Below, in pieces: positions 55,827 to 63,483 of a stretch of DNA of 64,000 bases (positions within the stretch are counted from its first letter, which is position 1; the number at the start of each line of letters is the position of its first letter). The translations under genes and the position numbers were made by a program. Source of the DNA: Inhella crocodyli (GTDB taxonomy: Bacteria > Pseudomonadota > Gammaproteobacteria > Burkholderiales > Burkholderiaceae_C); the NCBI RefSeq assembly GCF_004004565.1, contig NZ_SACM01000001.1:62001-126000 (forward strand). Direction: 5' to 3'. Under the pieces are notes generated by a model. It was given only the letters and a program-made list of their open reading frames with translations, was not told the DNA's origin and did not search any database.

Positions 55827-55902
55827 GGGCTCTTAGCTCAGTTGGTAGAGCAGCGGACTCTTAATCCGTTGGTCGAGTGTTCGAGTCACTCAGGGCCCAC
55901 CA
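55827..55902 (+). tRNA. tRNA-Lys (anticodon CTT)
   Basis: A 76-nt cloverleaf 36 bases after the first. Acceptor arms GGGCTCT / AGGGCCC pair with one G-T wobble. The anticodon loop is CTCTTAA with anticodon CTT, and CCA is encoded. It reads AAG, the common lysine codon in this GC-rich DNA. It is probably processed from the same transcript as the TTT tRNA. Confidence 0.96.
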
Positions 55903-55913
55903 ACATTCCTCGA

Positions 55914-55944
55914 AAGCCGGTCATCGCAAGTGACCGGCTTTTTT
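55914..55944 (+). terminator. Rho-independent terminator of the tRNA-Lys operon
   Basis: Arms AAGCCGGTCA (55914-55923) and TGACCGGCTT (55931-55940), perfect 10 bp with a 7-nt loop, followed by TTTTG. It begins 12 bases after the second tRNA. Confidence 0.93.
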
Positions 55945-55966
55945 GTTGCCCGCAGCACCGGTGGCT

Positions 55967-56001
55967 GCAGCGAGTGGCTCACCCCTTGAGCCACTGGCTG
56001 C
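55967..56001. repeat. Inverted repeat between the tRNA operon and the cNMP-binding gene
   Basis: Two 15-base arms, GCAGCGAGTGGCTCA (55967-55981) and TGAGCCACTGGCTGC (55987-56001), complementary with one mismatch around a 5-base loop. There is no T-run after it on either strand, so it is not a plain terminator. The surrounding 261-base gap (55903-56163) holds otherwise only the tRNA terminator. Confidence 0.55.
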
Positions 56002-56163
56002 TTAGTCTGTGCTTGCCAGCCCAGCAAGCCTGGGCGCACGGATCAAGGGACGCCTGGGTCTTGTTTGGGGCTGGCGCCACGGGCATGCGGCGAAGTCCCG
56101 GGTGCTGCGTGCGCCGGCAGGCGGCACACTTCGCCCCTTGTTCTCGCCCAGCCTGCCTCGCCC

Positions 56164-56721
56164 GTGACCGTCCATCCCGCCGCCATGCGCACGCGTGCGC
56201 TCGAAGAATTCCCGGTGTTCTCGGCCCAAGCCGCCGAACTGCTCGCCGCGCCGAACAACACCATTCCCTTCCCGGTGGAGGACGCCTTGCGCTTGGTGCC
56301 CTACTTGCGGCTGGTGGAGGCGAACGCCGGCACCAAGCTGCTGGTCGAGGGCGATCGTTCGCACATCGGGCACCTGCTGCTGATCTTGGAGGGCAGCGTG
56401 TCGGTGGACATCGCCGACGGCGGTGAACTGGTGGAATTGGCGGTGCTGGGCGCCGGTCAGATCCTCGGCGAGTTGGCCCTGTTGGATGGGCAGCCGCGCT
56501 CGGCCAGTTGCACGGCGGTGAGCACCGTGCGTGCCGCCGGTTTGTCCCGCGTGGGCTTGCAACGCTTGGTGGCCGAGCAGCCGGCCGTGGCGGCGAAGTT
56601 TTTGGCCACGCTGGCGCAGCGAACCGGCGAGCGCCTGCGCGGCTTGGGCGACCAACTCAAGATGTACTCGCAGCTGGTGCAAAACCAGCAGCAGACCATC
56701 GCCAAGCTGCAAGAACGCTGA
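56164..56721 (+). CDS. Cyclic nucleotide-binding domain protein without a DNA-binding domain
   Basis: A 185-residue protein with a CRP-like cyclic-nucleotide-binding beta barrel. GTKLLVEGDRSHIGHLLLIL leads to EGSVSVDIADG, and the phosphate-binding cassette region is ILGELALLDGQPRSASCTAV. It ends in a helical tail (KMYSQLVQNQQQTIAKLQER) and has no winged helix-turn-helix, so it is not a transcription factor of the CRP type. The start is GTG 56164 or ATG 56185. Convergent with the patatin gene. It may regulate another protein in response to cAMP, c-di-GMP or another nucleotide; unproven. Confidence 0.8.
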   Translation: MTVHPAAMRTRALEEFPVFSAQAAELLAAPNNTIPFPVEDALRLVPYLRLVEANAGTKLLVEGDRSHIGHLLLILEGSVSVDIADGGELVELAVLGAGQILGELALLDGQPRSASCTAVSTVRAAGLSRVGLQRLVAEQPAVAAKFLATLAQRTGERLRGLGDQLKMYSQLVQNQQQTIAKLQER

Positions 56722-56764
56722 TCGCCATGCCCGCTGGGCGCCAAGGGCCTGTGCGACGCGCCGC

Positions 56765-57958
56765 TCAGGGCAGCGCATGCACCGGGGTCCAGCCAAAAAA
56801 CTCGCACACCTGCGACCGTTGACGCTCGGTGTCGGCCTCGCCCAGGGCGATCAGCGCCTGGGTGTAAGGGCCCTCGAAGAGCAGGTAGCTGGCCAGGGCG
56901 GCGCCTTGGCCATCGCCTTGTTGCACTCCCAGAGCGCGCAACAGCAGTCGCATGGGTTTGGGCAGCGCATCGATGTGCTGCGCCGCCAAGTCGTCCAAGC
57001 GTTGGCTGGGTGCGATCACCAGCAGTTGGACCTCGCGCAGGGGGTGGTGGTGGCGGACCTCGGGCGGAAGGGCGGCCAAGGTTCGGTTGATGCGCTGCAG
57101 GCGCTCCACATCCACGGCGAGTGCATCCAAAAAAATGCTCGACATGGCGTGCCCCGCCACATGGCCCAGGGTTGGGTACTGGGTGACGCTGCGCCGCTGC
57201 GCTTTGGGCTCGTGCATGCGGCCTGCGCCGATCACCAGCAAGCGGTCGGCCCCGAGGTGGATGGCCGGTGACAGGGGCGCGCCCTGGCGCATCGAGCCGT
57301 CGCCGAACCACTCGCCTTCGGCATGGTGCAGCAAACGCACCGCCGGGAAAACGAAGGGAATGGCAGCGCTGGCCAGCAGGTGCTCGTGCACCAACTGGGT
57401 CGGCACCGCCACGCGTTGCGAACGCACCCACGGGGACACCGGGACGGCCGATTGGTAGAAGGTGTGGTGATCGCCCTGTGTGTAGCTGGAAGCGCTGACG
57501 GCGACGGCGCGCAAATGGCGACGGGCCAGCATGGACGGCAGCCGGGCCATGGGCACCATGCGCTCGAGCAAGCCTTGCATGGGCGTGTTGTCCAGCAGCG
57601 AGCGCGGTTGGACGCGAGCCAAGGCCCACCCCAAGGACAACATGGTGAGCCATCGGGCGCCATTGCCCATGACGCCCAGGGAGTCGCTGCGGTATACCTG
57701 CCCGGCTTTGAAGTGCCGCCACACGTGCACCAGTTGCTCCACGGCCCCGGCAAAGTCGTCCGCCTGGCAGGCCAGGGCGGTGCCATTGATGGCCCCGGCC
57801 GAAGTGCCCGAGATGATCTGGAAGGGGTTGGAGGGGTCGAAATCGCTGCGTGCACTCTCGCGCCGGATCCGCATCAGCGCAGACAGCACACCGACTTGGT
57901 AGGCCGCCCGCGCGCCGCCCCCACTGAGCACCAAGCCGGTCAGGGGGCGCGCGCTCAT
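56765..57958 (-). CDS. Patatin-like phospholipase
   Basis: A 397-residue lipid hydrolase. The oxyanion hole LVLSGGGARAAYQVGVL and the nucleophile elbow GTSAGA (S53) form the N-terminal half, and the catalytic aspartate lies in FGDGSM (D220); the Ser-Asp dyad is complete. A long C-terminal region without familiar motifs follows. No signal peptide, so probably cytosolic or membrane-associated. It lies 18 bases downstream of the receptor-like gene of the chemosensory operon and may be its last gene. The substrate is unknown. Confidence 0.9.
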   Translation of the reverse strand: MSARPLTGLVLSGGGARAAYQVGVLSALMRIRRESARSDFDPSNPFQIISGTSAGAINGTALACQADDFAGAVEQLVHVWRHFKAGQVYRSDSLGVMGNGARWLTMLSLGWALARVQPRSLLDNTPMQGLLERMVPMARLPSMLARRHLRAVAVSASSYTQGDHHTFYQSAVPVSPWVRSQRVAVPTQLVHEHLLASAAIPFVFPAVRLLHHAEGEWFGDGSMRQGAPLSPAIHLGADRLLVIGAGRMHEPKAQRRSVTQYPTLGHVAGHAMSSIFLDALAVDVERLQRINRTLAALPPEVRHHHPLREVQLLVIAPSQRLDDLAAQHIDALPKPMRLLLRALGVQQGDGQGAALASYLLFEGPYTQALIALGEADTERQRSQVCEFFGWTPVHALP

Positions 57959-57976
57959 CGCAGGAGCTCCAGGGCC

Positions 57977-59266
57977 TCAGAACAACTCGATGCGCGGGCC
58001 GCTGGCGCCGGCCAGCTCCAGCGGTGGGGCCCCGTCGTTGCGCGGCGCCTGCGGGTCCTGCGCATCCTGGGGCGCCAGCCCGACTGCGTGGGCAACGCGT
58101 TGGGAGTGCATGACGTAGTTGCGCGTCCACAGTTGGAGCAGTTCCTCCAGCAGCACCGGTGGCGGTGGCGCCCGACGGTCGATCAGCTCGTACAGCTGGG
58201 CAAAGTGCGTGGACAAGCCCGACAGCGCGTGGCTGATTTGCTCCAAGAGTTGGCGGTTGATGTCTTGGAACTGCATGTCGCCCAAGGTGTCGACGATGTC
58301 GGTGGTGACCTCGGCCATGCCGGCGTCCATGTCTTGGGACAGTTGCCCCAGGTAGGGGAGAACCTCGCCCAGTGTGCTGCTCATGGTTTGGATGTGCTGG
58401 GCGATCAGGTCCAGTTGGTCGGAGGCACTCTCGCCGATGTGCTCGTCCAGGTTGCGCGACTGCTCGTCGATGGCCTGGGCGGCGGAAGCGATGCCTTCCG
58501 TGACTTGCTGGGCCGCCTCGGCGGTCAGGGTCGACAACCGGCGCACCTCGCCGGCCACGACCTTGAAGCCCGCGCCGTCGGGACCGGCCCGCGCGGCTTC
58601 GATGGCCGCGTTGATGGCCAGCATGTTGGTCTTGCGCGCGATCTCCGTGATCAGCTCTGCCAAGGGGCTGAGCCCGCGCACCTGCTCGGCCGAGCGGCGA
58701 ACCCGCTCGGTGAAGTTGCGCCGGGTCGCTTCGAAGGCCTCTTGGTGGCGCGCCAACTGGCTGACTGCCGCCGCGTGCTTCGTGGCTTGGCTCAGCGAGT
58801 CCGACGACAAGGACTCCGAGCGTGCCACCGCTTCGACGATGCGGGACTGCAGGGCGCTGGTGTTCCGGTGGACGCGGCACATCCGCTCGCCCATGGACAT
58901 CACGGCGGTTTCGGAGGTCTGGATGGTGGCACTCACTTGCTGCTTCAGAACCGAGAACGCTTGTTGCAAGGTGTAGATGTCGTGGGCCACCACGGCGGCG
59001 GGGTCTTTGCGAGACGCTGTGATCGCCTGCGTGCGGGGCTGCCGCCACTGGTGCAACAACCAGCCGCCGGCAAAGCCCAATGCCAGGTAAGCAAGCTCGC
59101 CATAGCTCAAGACGGTGGGGGCCAGCGGCGGCACGAGGCTCAGGGCGATGGCCACGCCCATCAGCATCAGGTCGCTCGGGCTGGGGCGCCAGCCTGACGG
59201 ACCCGAGTCGCCCTTGGCGTCCTCGGGATGCGGGTCGGAGGCGTGGGGGTCGGGACTTGCGCTCAT
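57977..59266 (-). CDS. Methyl-accepting chemotaxis-like receptor with CheZ-like motif
   Basis: A 429-residue membrane protein. Two hydrophobic helices (about 32-50 and 55-72) are separated by only a few residues, so there is essentially no periplasmic sensor. A coiled-coil signalling domain contains the receptor hairpin tip IARKTNMLAINAAIEAARAG (209-228). Near the C-terminus MQFQDINRQLLEQISHAL carries D335 and Q339, the DxxxQ spacing of the CheZ phosphatase active site. No HAMP domain is evident. It is the last signalling gene of the operon, 9 bases after the second cheY. The ligand is unknown. Confidence 0.85.
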   Translation of the reverse strand: MSASPDPHASDPHPEDAKGDSGPSGWRPSPSDLMLMGVAIALSLVPPLAPTVLSYGELAYLALGFAGGWLLHQWRQPRTQAITASRKDPAAVVAHDIYTLQQAFSVLKQQVSATIQTSETAVMSMGERMCRVHRNTSALQSRIVEAVARSESLSSDSLSQATKHAAAVSQLARHQEAFEATRRNFTERVRRSAEQVRGLSPLAELITEIARKTNMLAINAAIEAARAGPDGAGFKVVAGEVRRLSTLTAEAAQQVTEGIASAAQAIDEQSRNLDEHIGESASDQLDLIAQHIQTMSSTLGEVLPYLGQLSQDMDAGMAEVTTDIVDTLGDMQFQDINRQLLEQISHALSGLSTHFAQLYELIDRRAPPPPVLLEELLQLWTRNYVMHSQRVAHAVGLAPQDAQDPQAPRNDGAPPLELAGASGPRIELF

Positions 59267-59275
59267 GGTGATCTC

Positions 59276-59644
59276 CTAGCAGCCGGGCAGGAGTTGACGG
59301 ACGATGGCCAGCAGGTCGGTGCCGCCCACGGGCTTGACCAGCCAACCCGTGGCGCCGTTCTTCTTGGCGTCATCGCGCTTGTGTTGTTGGCTTTCCGTGG
59401 TGAGGGCCAGGATGGGGGTGAAGCGCAAGAGCTTGCGGGCCTCGCGAATCAGCGCCAAGCCGTCCATGCGGGGCATGTTGATGTCCGTGATGATCAAGTC
59501 GGGCTTGAGCCCGCCCCGCAGCTTGTCGAGCGCCGCCTCGCCATCGTTGGCCGTTTCAATCTGAAAGCCGCTGATTTCGAGCGAGTTGCGAAGGCTCATG
59601 AGCATGGTCAGCGAGTCGTCGACGAGAAAGATGCGTTTGCTCAT
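59276..59644 (-). CDS. CheY-like response regulator (122 residues)
   Basis: A single receiver domain with the acidic pair D9-D10, the phosphoacceptor D54 in IITDINMPRMDG, T82/T83 and K104 in WLVKPVGG. No output domain. It starts inside the stop of the STAS-like gene (ATGA) and lies 9 bases before the receptor-like gene. It is the second CheY of the operon; which one is the output and which a phosphate sink cannot be told from sequence. Confidence 0.95.
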   Translation of the reverse strand: MSKRIFLVDDSLTMLMSLRNSLEISGFQIETANDGEAALDKLRGGLKPDLIITDINMPRMDGLALIREARKLLRFTPILALTTESQQHKRDDAKKNGATGWLVKPVGGTDLLAIVRQLLPGC

Positions 59645-59895
59645 GGGTTGCTCCTGGTGGCGGTCTGCGGCAACCCGGCCAGCAGGCTGGCCAGGCGAGG
59701 TTCGGCGGGCGGGACTTTGACTGTGGGTCGCGCCGCCAGCAGCACCTGCAACACGGCGGTGTGCAGGCTCTGGCAGTGGCCGAGGTGGACGGCCGGACGG
59801 CGCTGGGTGCGAACCCAAGCCAACAAGGCCTCGGCGTCCTCGGGGGGAACGTGGCCTTCGAGTGCCGCGTGCGATTTCAGGAAGCGAATGCCCAT
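59641..59895 (-). CDS. Small STAS-like protein in the chemosensory operon
   Basis: An 84-residue protein beginning MGIRFLKSHAALEGHVPPED, with AEALLAWVRTQRRPAVHLGH and CQSLHTAVLQVLLAARPTVK, which fits the alpha-beta pattern of a STAS domain although the usual phosphorylatable Ser/Thr is not clear. It overlaps cheA by TGATG and cheY by ATGA, so its synthesis is tied to theirs. It may be an adaptor taking the place of CheW, which is not seen in the window. No known function. Confidence 0.65.
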   Translation of the reverse strand: MGIRFLKSHAALEGHVPPEDAEALLAWVRTQRRPAVHLGHCQSLHTAVLQVLLAARPTVKVPPAEPRLASLLAGLPQTATRSNP

Positions 59896-62171
59896 CACAG
59901 CAACTCCTTGGGGTTGAGGATCATCAGCACGCTGCCGTCGCCCATCAGCGCCGTGCCCGCGAAGCCAGGCAACTGCCCCAGCACGCCTTCGAGGGGCTTG
60001 AGGATGATGTCGCTGGTACCGTGAAACTCGTCGACGACCAGACCGATCTGCTCGTTGCCCCAGCGCAGGACCAAGACGGCCAACTCGCCGGCTTCGTTGG
60101 GTCGCTGGGCCAGTTCCAGCCCGAGCAACTCATTGAGGGCGCGCAAGGGCACGATGCGGCCGCGCAGGACGACGGTTTGCGACTGCTTGAAGCGGTGCAC
60201 CTCGTCCACGGGAACGCGCACGGTCTCCACGATCAGGTCCATCGGCACGCCAAAGCGGCTGTCGGCCGTGGCGATCATCATCACGTGCGTCACGGCCATG
60301 GACAGCGGCAGGCTCAGCGTGAGCTGCGTGCCGCGTCCCACTTGGCTTTGCAATTGCACCGTGCCATTGACGCGCTCCACGGCCGAGCGCACCACGTCCA
60401 TGCCCACCCCTCGGCCGCTCAGGTCGGACACGCTGTCGGCGGTGGAGAAGCCGGGCAAGAAAATCAACTGGGTGGCTTCCGCGTCCGTGAGGGCATCCGC
60501 CCGGTCGGCCGGGATCAGGCCGCGTTCCACGGCCTTCGCGCACACCCGCTTGGGGTCGATGCCCGCGCCGTCGTCGCTGATGGCCAGGATGACCCGGTCG
60601 CCCTCTTGATGGGCGCTGACTTTGAGCGTGCCCTGGGCCGCTTTGCCAGCGGCCCGGCGCACCTCCGGGGTTTCAATGCCGTGGTCCAGGCTGTTGCGCA
60701 AGATGTGGATCAAGGGATCGGCCAGCGCCTCGATCACGTTCTTGTCGGCCTCCGTGTCTTCGCCCTCGATCACCAGCGCCACGTCCTTGCCCAGGCGGCG
60801 GGACAGGTCGCGCACCAGGCGCCCGAAGCGCTGGAAGACCGTGCCCACCGGCAGCATGCGCACCTGCATGATCGCGTGCTGCATGTCTTCGGCGATGCGG
60901 TTGATCACCGCGTACTGGGTCTTGATCTCCCGGGCCAGCTCGCGCTGCCCAAACTGGAGCTCGGCGCGCTGGGCCAGGTAGGGCAGGGCGTTCTTGGCCA
61001 CGACCATCTCGCCAATCAAGTCCATCAGGCGGTCGACCTTGTCTTGGGCCACCTTCAACACCCGCGGACCCCGTTCGCCGCCGGTGCTGCCGTCCTCGTT
61101 CGCGCCGCTGGCGCCGCGGGCCTGGGCCTCGTGCGTGGCTGGTGCTTGGGTCGCGTGGGCGTCTTCGGCCAACACGGTCTGGGCCCAGGCCAACAGCGGG
61201 CCGGCTTGGAGCGGCACCTCGGTGGGGGCGGGCATTGCTCCCCCCTGCAAGGCCGACCACAGGCGCAGCAGCACCGTGCGGGCGGCAGCCAGCGTGGCCG
61301 GGGCCAGGTCGACGCGTTGCAACAGCGCCACCTGGTCGCTCCACAACTGCCGCGCGCGGCGTTGCAACAGGGCGGTGGCGTCGGGCCGCTCGCTGGGCAC
61401 CGCGCCCGTGGGGGGGGGAGCCGCCGGCGCTGCGACGACGTGCCACGCCACTTGCTCGGGCACGTAGCGGAAATGCTCCTGCAAATACGCCTGGGGCGAG
61501 CTGCTGGCCACCGTGAACTGCAGGTTGCAGGCGTAGCAGTCGAGTTCGTCGACGGTAGGCCAGGGCGTCCCTGTCGCGCAATGAATCCATTGCAGCCCCG
61601 GGGTGGCGAGGACCAGTTGCAAGGGGTCTTCCCCCTTGAAGAAGCATTCCGACTCCGGTTGGTAATGCAGCACCGTCCATCCCGGCTCGACGGGGCGGTC
61701 TTGCACGGCCTGCAGCCAAGGGGCGGGGCGGTCCGTCACAGACCTTGGGGCCGGGCTGGGGGCCGCGGGGCTTGCAGCAGCCGGCTGCAGTTCGGCGCGC
61801 AAGCGCTGTGCCAGCGCCTGCGAAGTGGGCAAATCGGCGTCGTGCAGCTGACCGGTGTTGGCGATGGTGTCGATCAGGGTGGCGCTGTGGTCCATCGCGT
61901 CCAGCAGGGCATCGGCCATGTGGGCGGAGTAGGCCAAGCGCCCACTGCGAACTTGGTCCAGCAGGTCTTCGGCGGCGTGCACCACCGTTTCCAAGGGCTT
62001 GAACTCGAACAGGCCACAGTTGCCCTTGAGGGTGTGCACCGAGCGAAACAGGTCGTTGAGCAACTCGGCGTCGTTGGGGTTGCGCTCCACTTCCAACAGG
62101 CGCTCGGCGATCTGCTCCAGGCAGTCGCGGGCCTCCAGCACGAACTGGTCGATGAGTTCGGAGGTGTTCAT
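59895..62171 (-). CDS. cheA: Chemotaxis histidine kinase CheA
   Basis: A 758-residue kinase. The N-terminal Hpt domain has the phosphorylated H46 in LFRSVHTLKGNCGLFEF. A linker with an unusual domain (about 160-250, HYQPESECFFKGEDPLQLVL) follows, then the dimerisation helices, and the HATPase domain with N-box ILRNSLDHGIETPEV, G1 SDDGAGIDPKRV and G2 GRGVGMDVV. A CheW-like domain ends the protein. It is coupled to a CheY upstream and the STAS-like gene downstream. It controls motility or type IV pili or another output; the sequence does not say which. Confidence 0.95.
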   Translation of the reverse strand: MNTSELIDQFVLEARDCLEQIAERLLEVERNPNDAELLNDLFRSVHTLKGNCGLFEFKPLETVVHAAEDLLDQVRSGRLAYSAHMADALLDAMDHSATLIDTIANTGQLHDADLPTSQALAQRLRAELQPAAASPAAPSPAPRSVTDRPAPWLQAVQDRPVEPGWTVLHYQPESECFFKGEDPLQLVLATPGLQWIHCATGTPWPTVDELDCYACNLQFTVASSSPQAYLQEHFRYVPEQVAWHVVAAPAAPPPTGAVPSERPDATALLQRRARQLWSDQVALLQRVDLAPATLAAARTVLLRLWSALQGGAMPAPTEVPLQAGPLLAWAQTVLAEDAHATQAPATHEAQARGASGANEDGSTGGERGPRVLKVAQDKVDRLMDLIGEMVVAKNALPYLAQRAELQFGQRELAREIKTQYAVINRIAEDMQHAIMQVRMLPVGTVFQRFGRLVRDLSRRLGKDVALVIEGEDTEADKNVIEALADPLIHILRNSLDHGIETPEVRRAAGKAAQGTLKVSAHQEGDRVILAISDDGAGIDPKRVCAKAVERGLIPADRADALTDAEATQLIFLPGFSTADSVSDLSGRGVGMDVVRSAVERVNGTVQLQSQVGRGTQLTLSLPLSMAVTHVMMIATADSRFGVPMDLIVETVRVPVDEVHRFKQSQTVVLRGRIVPLRALNELLGLELAQRPNEAGELAVLVLRWGNEQIGLVVDEFHGTSDIILKPLEGVLGQLPGFAGTALMGDGSVLMILNPKELL

Positions 62172-62605
62172 GAGGCGGCTCCTCGGGGCAACTGGGCCTG
62201 GACGGCTTTGGACGCAGCGTCCCAGTCGCCGACCAGCAAGGCCGCGGTGAGCACCAACTCGGCCGGGCGCGCGGGTTTGACGAGGTAGCAGTTGGCCCCC
62301 GCGTCCAGGGCGGCGCTGGCGTCCTGCAGTTGCGCCTCGGTCGACACCATGAGCACCGGTGCGGCCGAGGCGAGGGGCGCTTGACGCAGCGCCCGAATGA
62401 AGCCGTAGCCGTCCAATTTGGGCATGTTCACGTCCACCACAAACAGGTCGAAAGGCTGCCCGGCCGGCGCCGCGCTCGCCCTCTCCAAGGCTTCGACCCC
62501 GTTGACGGCCTCTTCGGTGGCCCAGCCAGCATCGCCCAGCAGCTTGCGGTGGTAGAGGCGGACGGTGGCGGCGTCGTCCACGATCAGAACGCGAACCGGG
62601 TTCAT
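62168..62605 (-). CDS. CheY-like response regulator (145 residues)
   Basis: A receiver domain with D10-D11, the phosphoacceptor D58 in LFVVDVNMPKLDG, S88-T89 and K110 in CYLVKPARP, followed by a short helical tail of about 25 residues. It is coupled to cheR (ATGA, 62602-62605) and to cheA (ATGA, 62168-62171). It is distinct from the shorter CheY downstream. Confidence 0.93.
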   Translation of the reverse strand: MNPVRVLIVDDAATVRLYHRKLLGDAGWATEEAVNGVEALERASAAPAGQPFDLFVVDVNMPKLDGYGFIRALRQAPLASAAPVLMVSTEAQLQDASAALDAGANCYLVKPARPAELVLTAALLVGDWDAASKAVQAQLPRGAAS

Positions 62606-63483
62606 GGGGCATCTCCTGGGAGGGGCCGCTGGTAGACCATGGCGTCGGCGAAGCGACGAACCCGGTACAGCGAGGTGATGCGGCTCATCGATTCCGAATG
62701 GCCGAGACAGACGAAGCCCCCCGGGCTGAGGGCGTCGAACATGGCCTCGGCGGCCGCACGCCGGGACACGTCGTCAAAGTAAATGAGCAGGTTGCGGCAG
62801 AAGATCAGGTCGATGTCGCGAAAGCGGGCGGTGTCGGTCGCGTCGCTCAGGTTGACTTGGCTGAAGTGCACGGCCGCCACCAGGTCACGGCTGATCGCCC
62901 ACTCGCCATCGCCAACGCGGCGGAAGTACTTGTCGCGGTACGCCACGGGCAGGTTGGCCACCGAGCGGTTGCTGTAAACGCCCCGCTCGGCCGCGGCCAG
63001 CACGGTGGTGTCGATGTCCGAGGACAGGATCTCCACGTCGAAGCGGTCGATGTCGGCCCACCGCTCCAGCAGGTAGATGGCGATGGAGTAGGGCTCTTCG
63101 CCCGTGGACGAGGGAATGGACCAGATGCGAATGCGGTCGCCGGGGCGGCGGTGCCGGGTGACCTCGCCCAGCATGTCGCGCACCATGCAGTCGAACTGGT
63201 AAGCCTCGCGGAAGAAATAGGTCTCGTTGACCGTCATCGCGTTGACCAAGTGCTGCAGCTCCGACCCTGCGGTCTCGAAGCGCAGGCCGACGAAGTAGTT
63301 GCGGAAGTCGCCGGCCCCGGTCGCCTGGATGCGCTCCACGAGCCGCTTGTCCACGAAATAGCGCTTGCTTTCCTCGAAGTGAATGCCGGTCTTCCGGTAG
63401 AAAAACTCCCGGAACTTCAGGAAGTCGGCGTCGGTGATGAGCACCTCGGCCGGCGCCTTGGCGGGCAGCAGGGCGCTTTTCAT
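62602..63483 (-). CDS. cheR: Chemotaxis methyltransferase CheR
   Basis: Methylates glutamates of receptors with SAM. The 293-residue protein has the N-terminal helical domain FREFFYRKTGIHFEESKRYF, the SAM-binding loop IWSIPSSTGEEPYSIAIYLL, the NETYFFRE motif, and the late DLIFCRNLLIYFD. The start at ATG 63483 overlaps the HEAT gene stop. CheB is not in the window. Confidence 0.96.
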   Translation of the reverse strand: MKSALLPAKAPAEVLITDADFLKFREFFYRKTGIHFEESKRYFVDKRLVERIQATGAGDFRNYFVGLRFETAGSELQHLVNAMTVNETYFFREAYQFDCMVRDMLGEVTRHRRPGDRIRIWSIPSSTGEEPYSIAIYLLERWADIDRFDVEILSSDIDTTVLAAAERGVYSNRSVANLPVAYRDKYFRRVGDGEWAISRDLVAAVHFSQVNLSDATDTARFRDIDLIFCRNLLIYFDDVSRRAAAEAMFDALSPGGFVCLGHSESMSRITSLYRVRRFADAMVYQRPLPGDAP

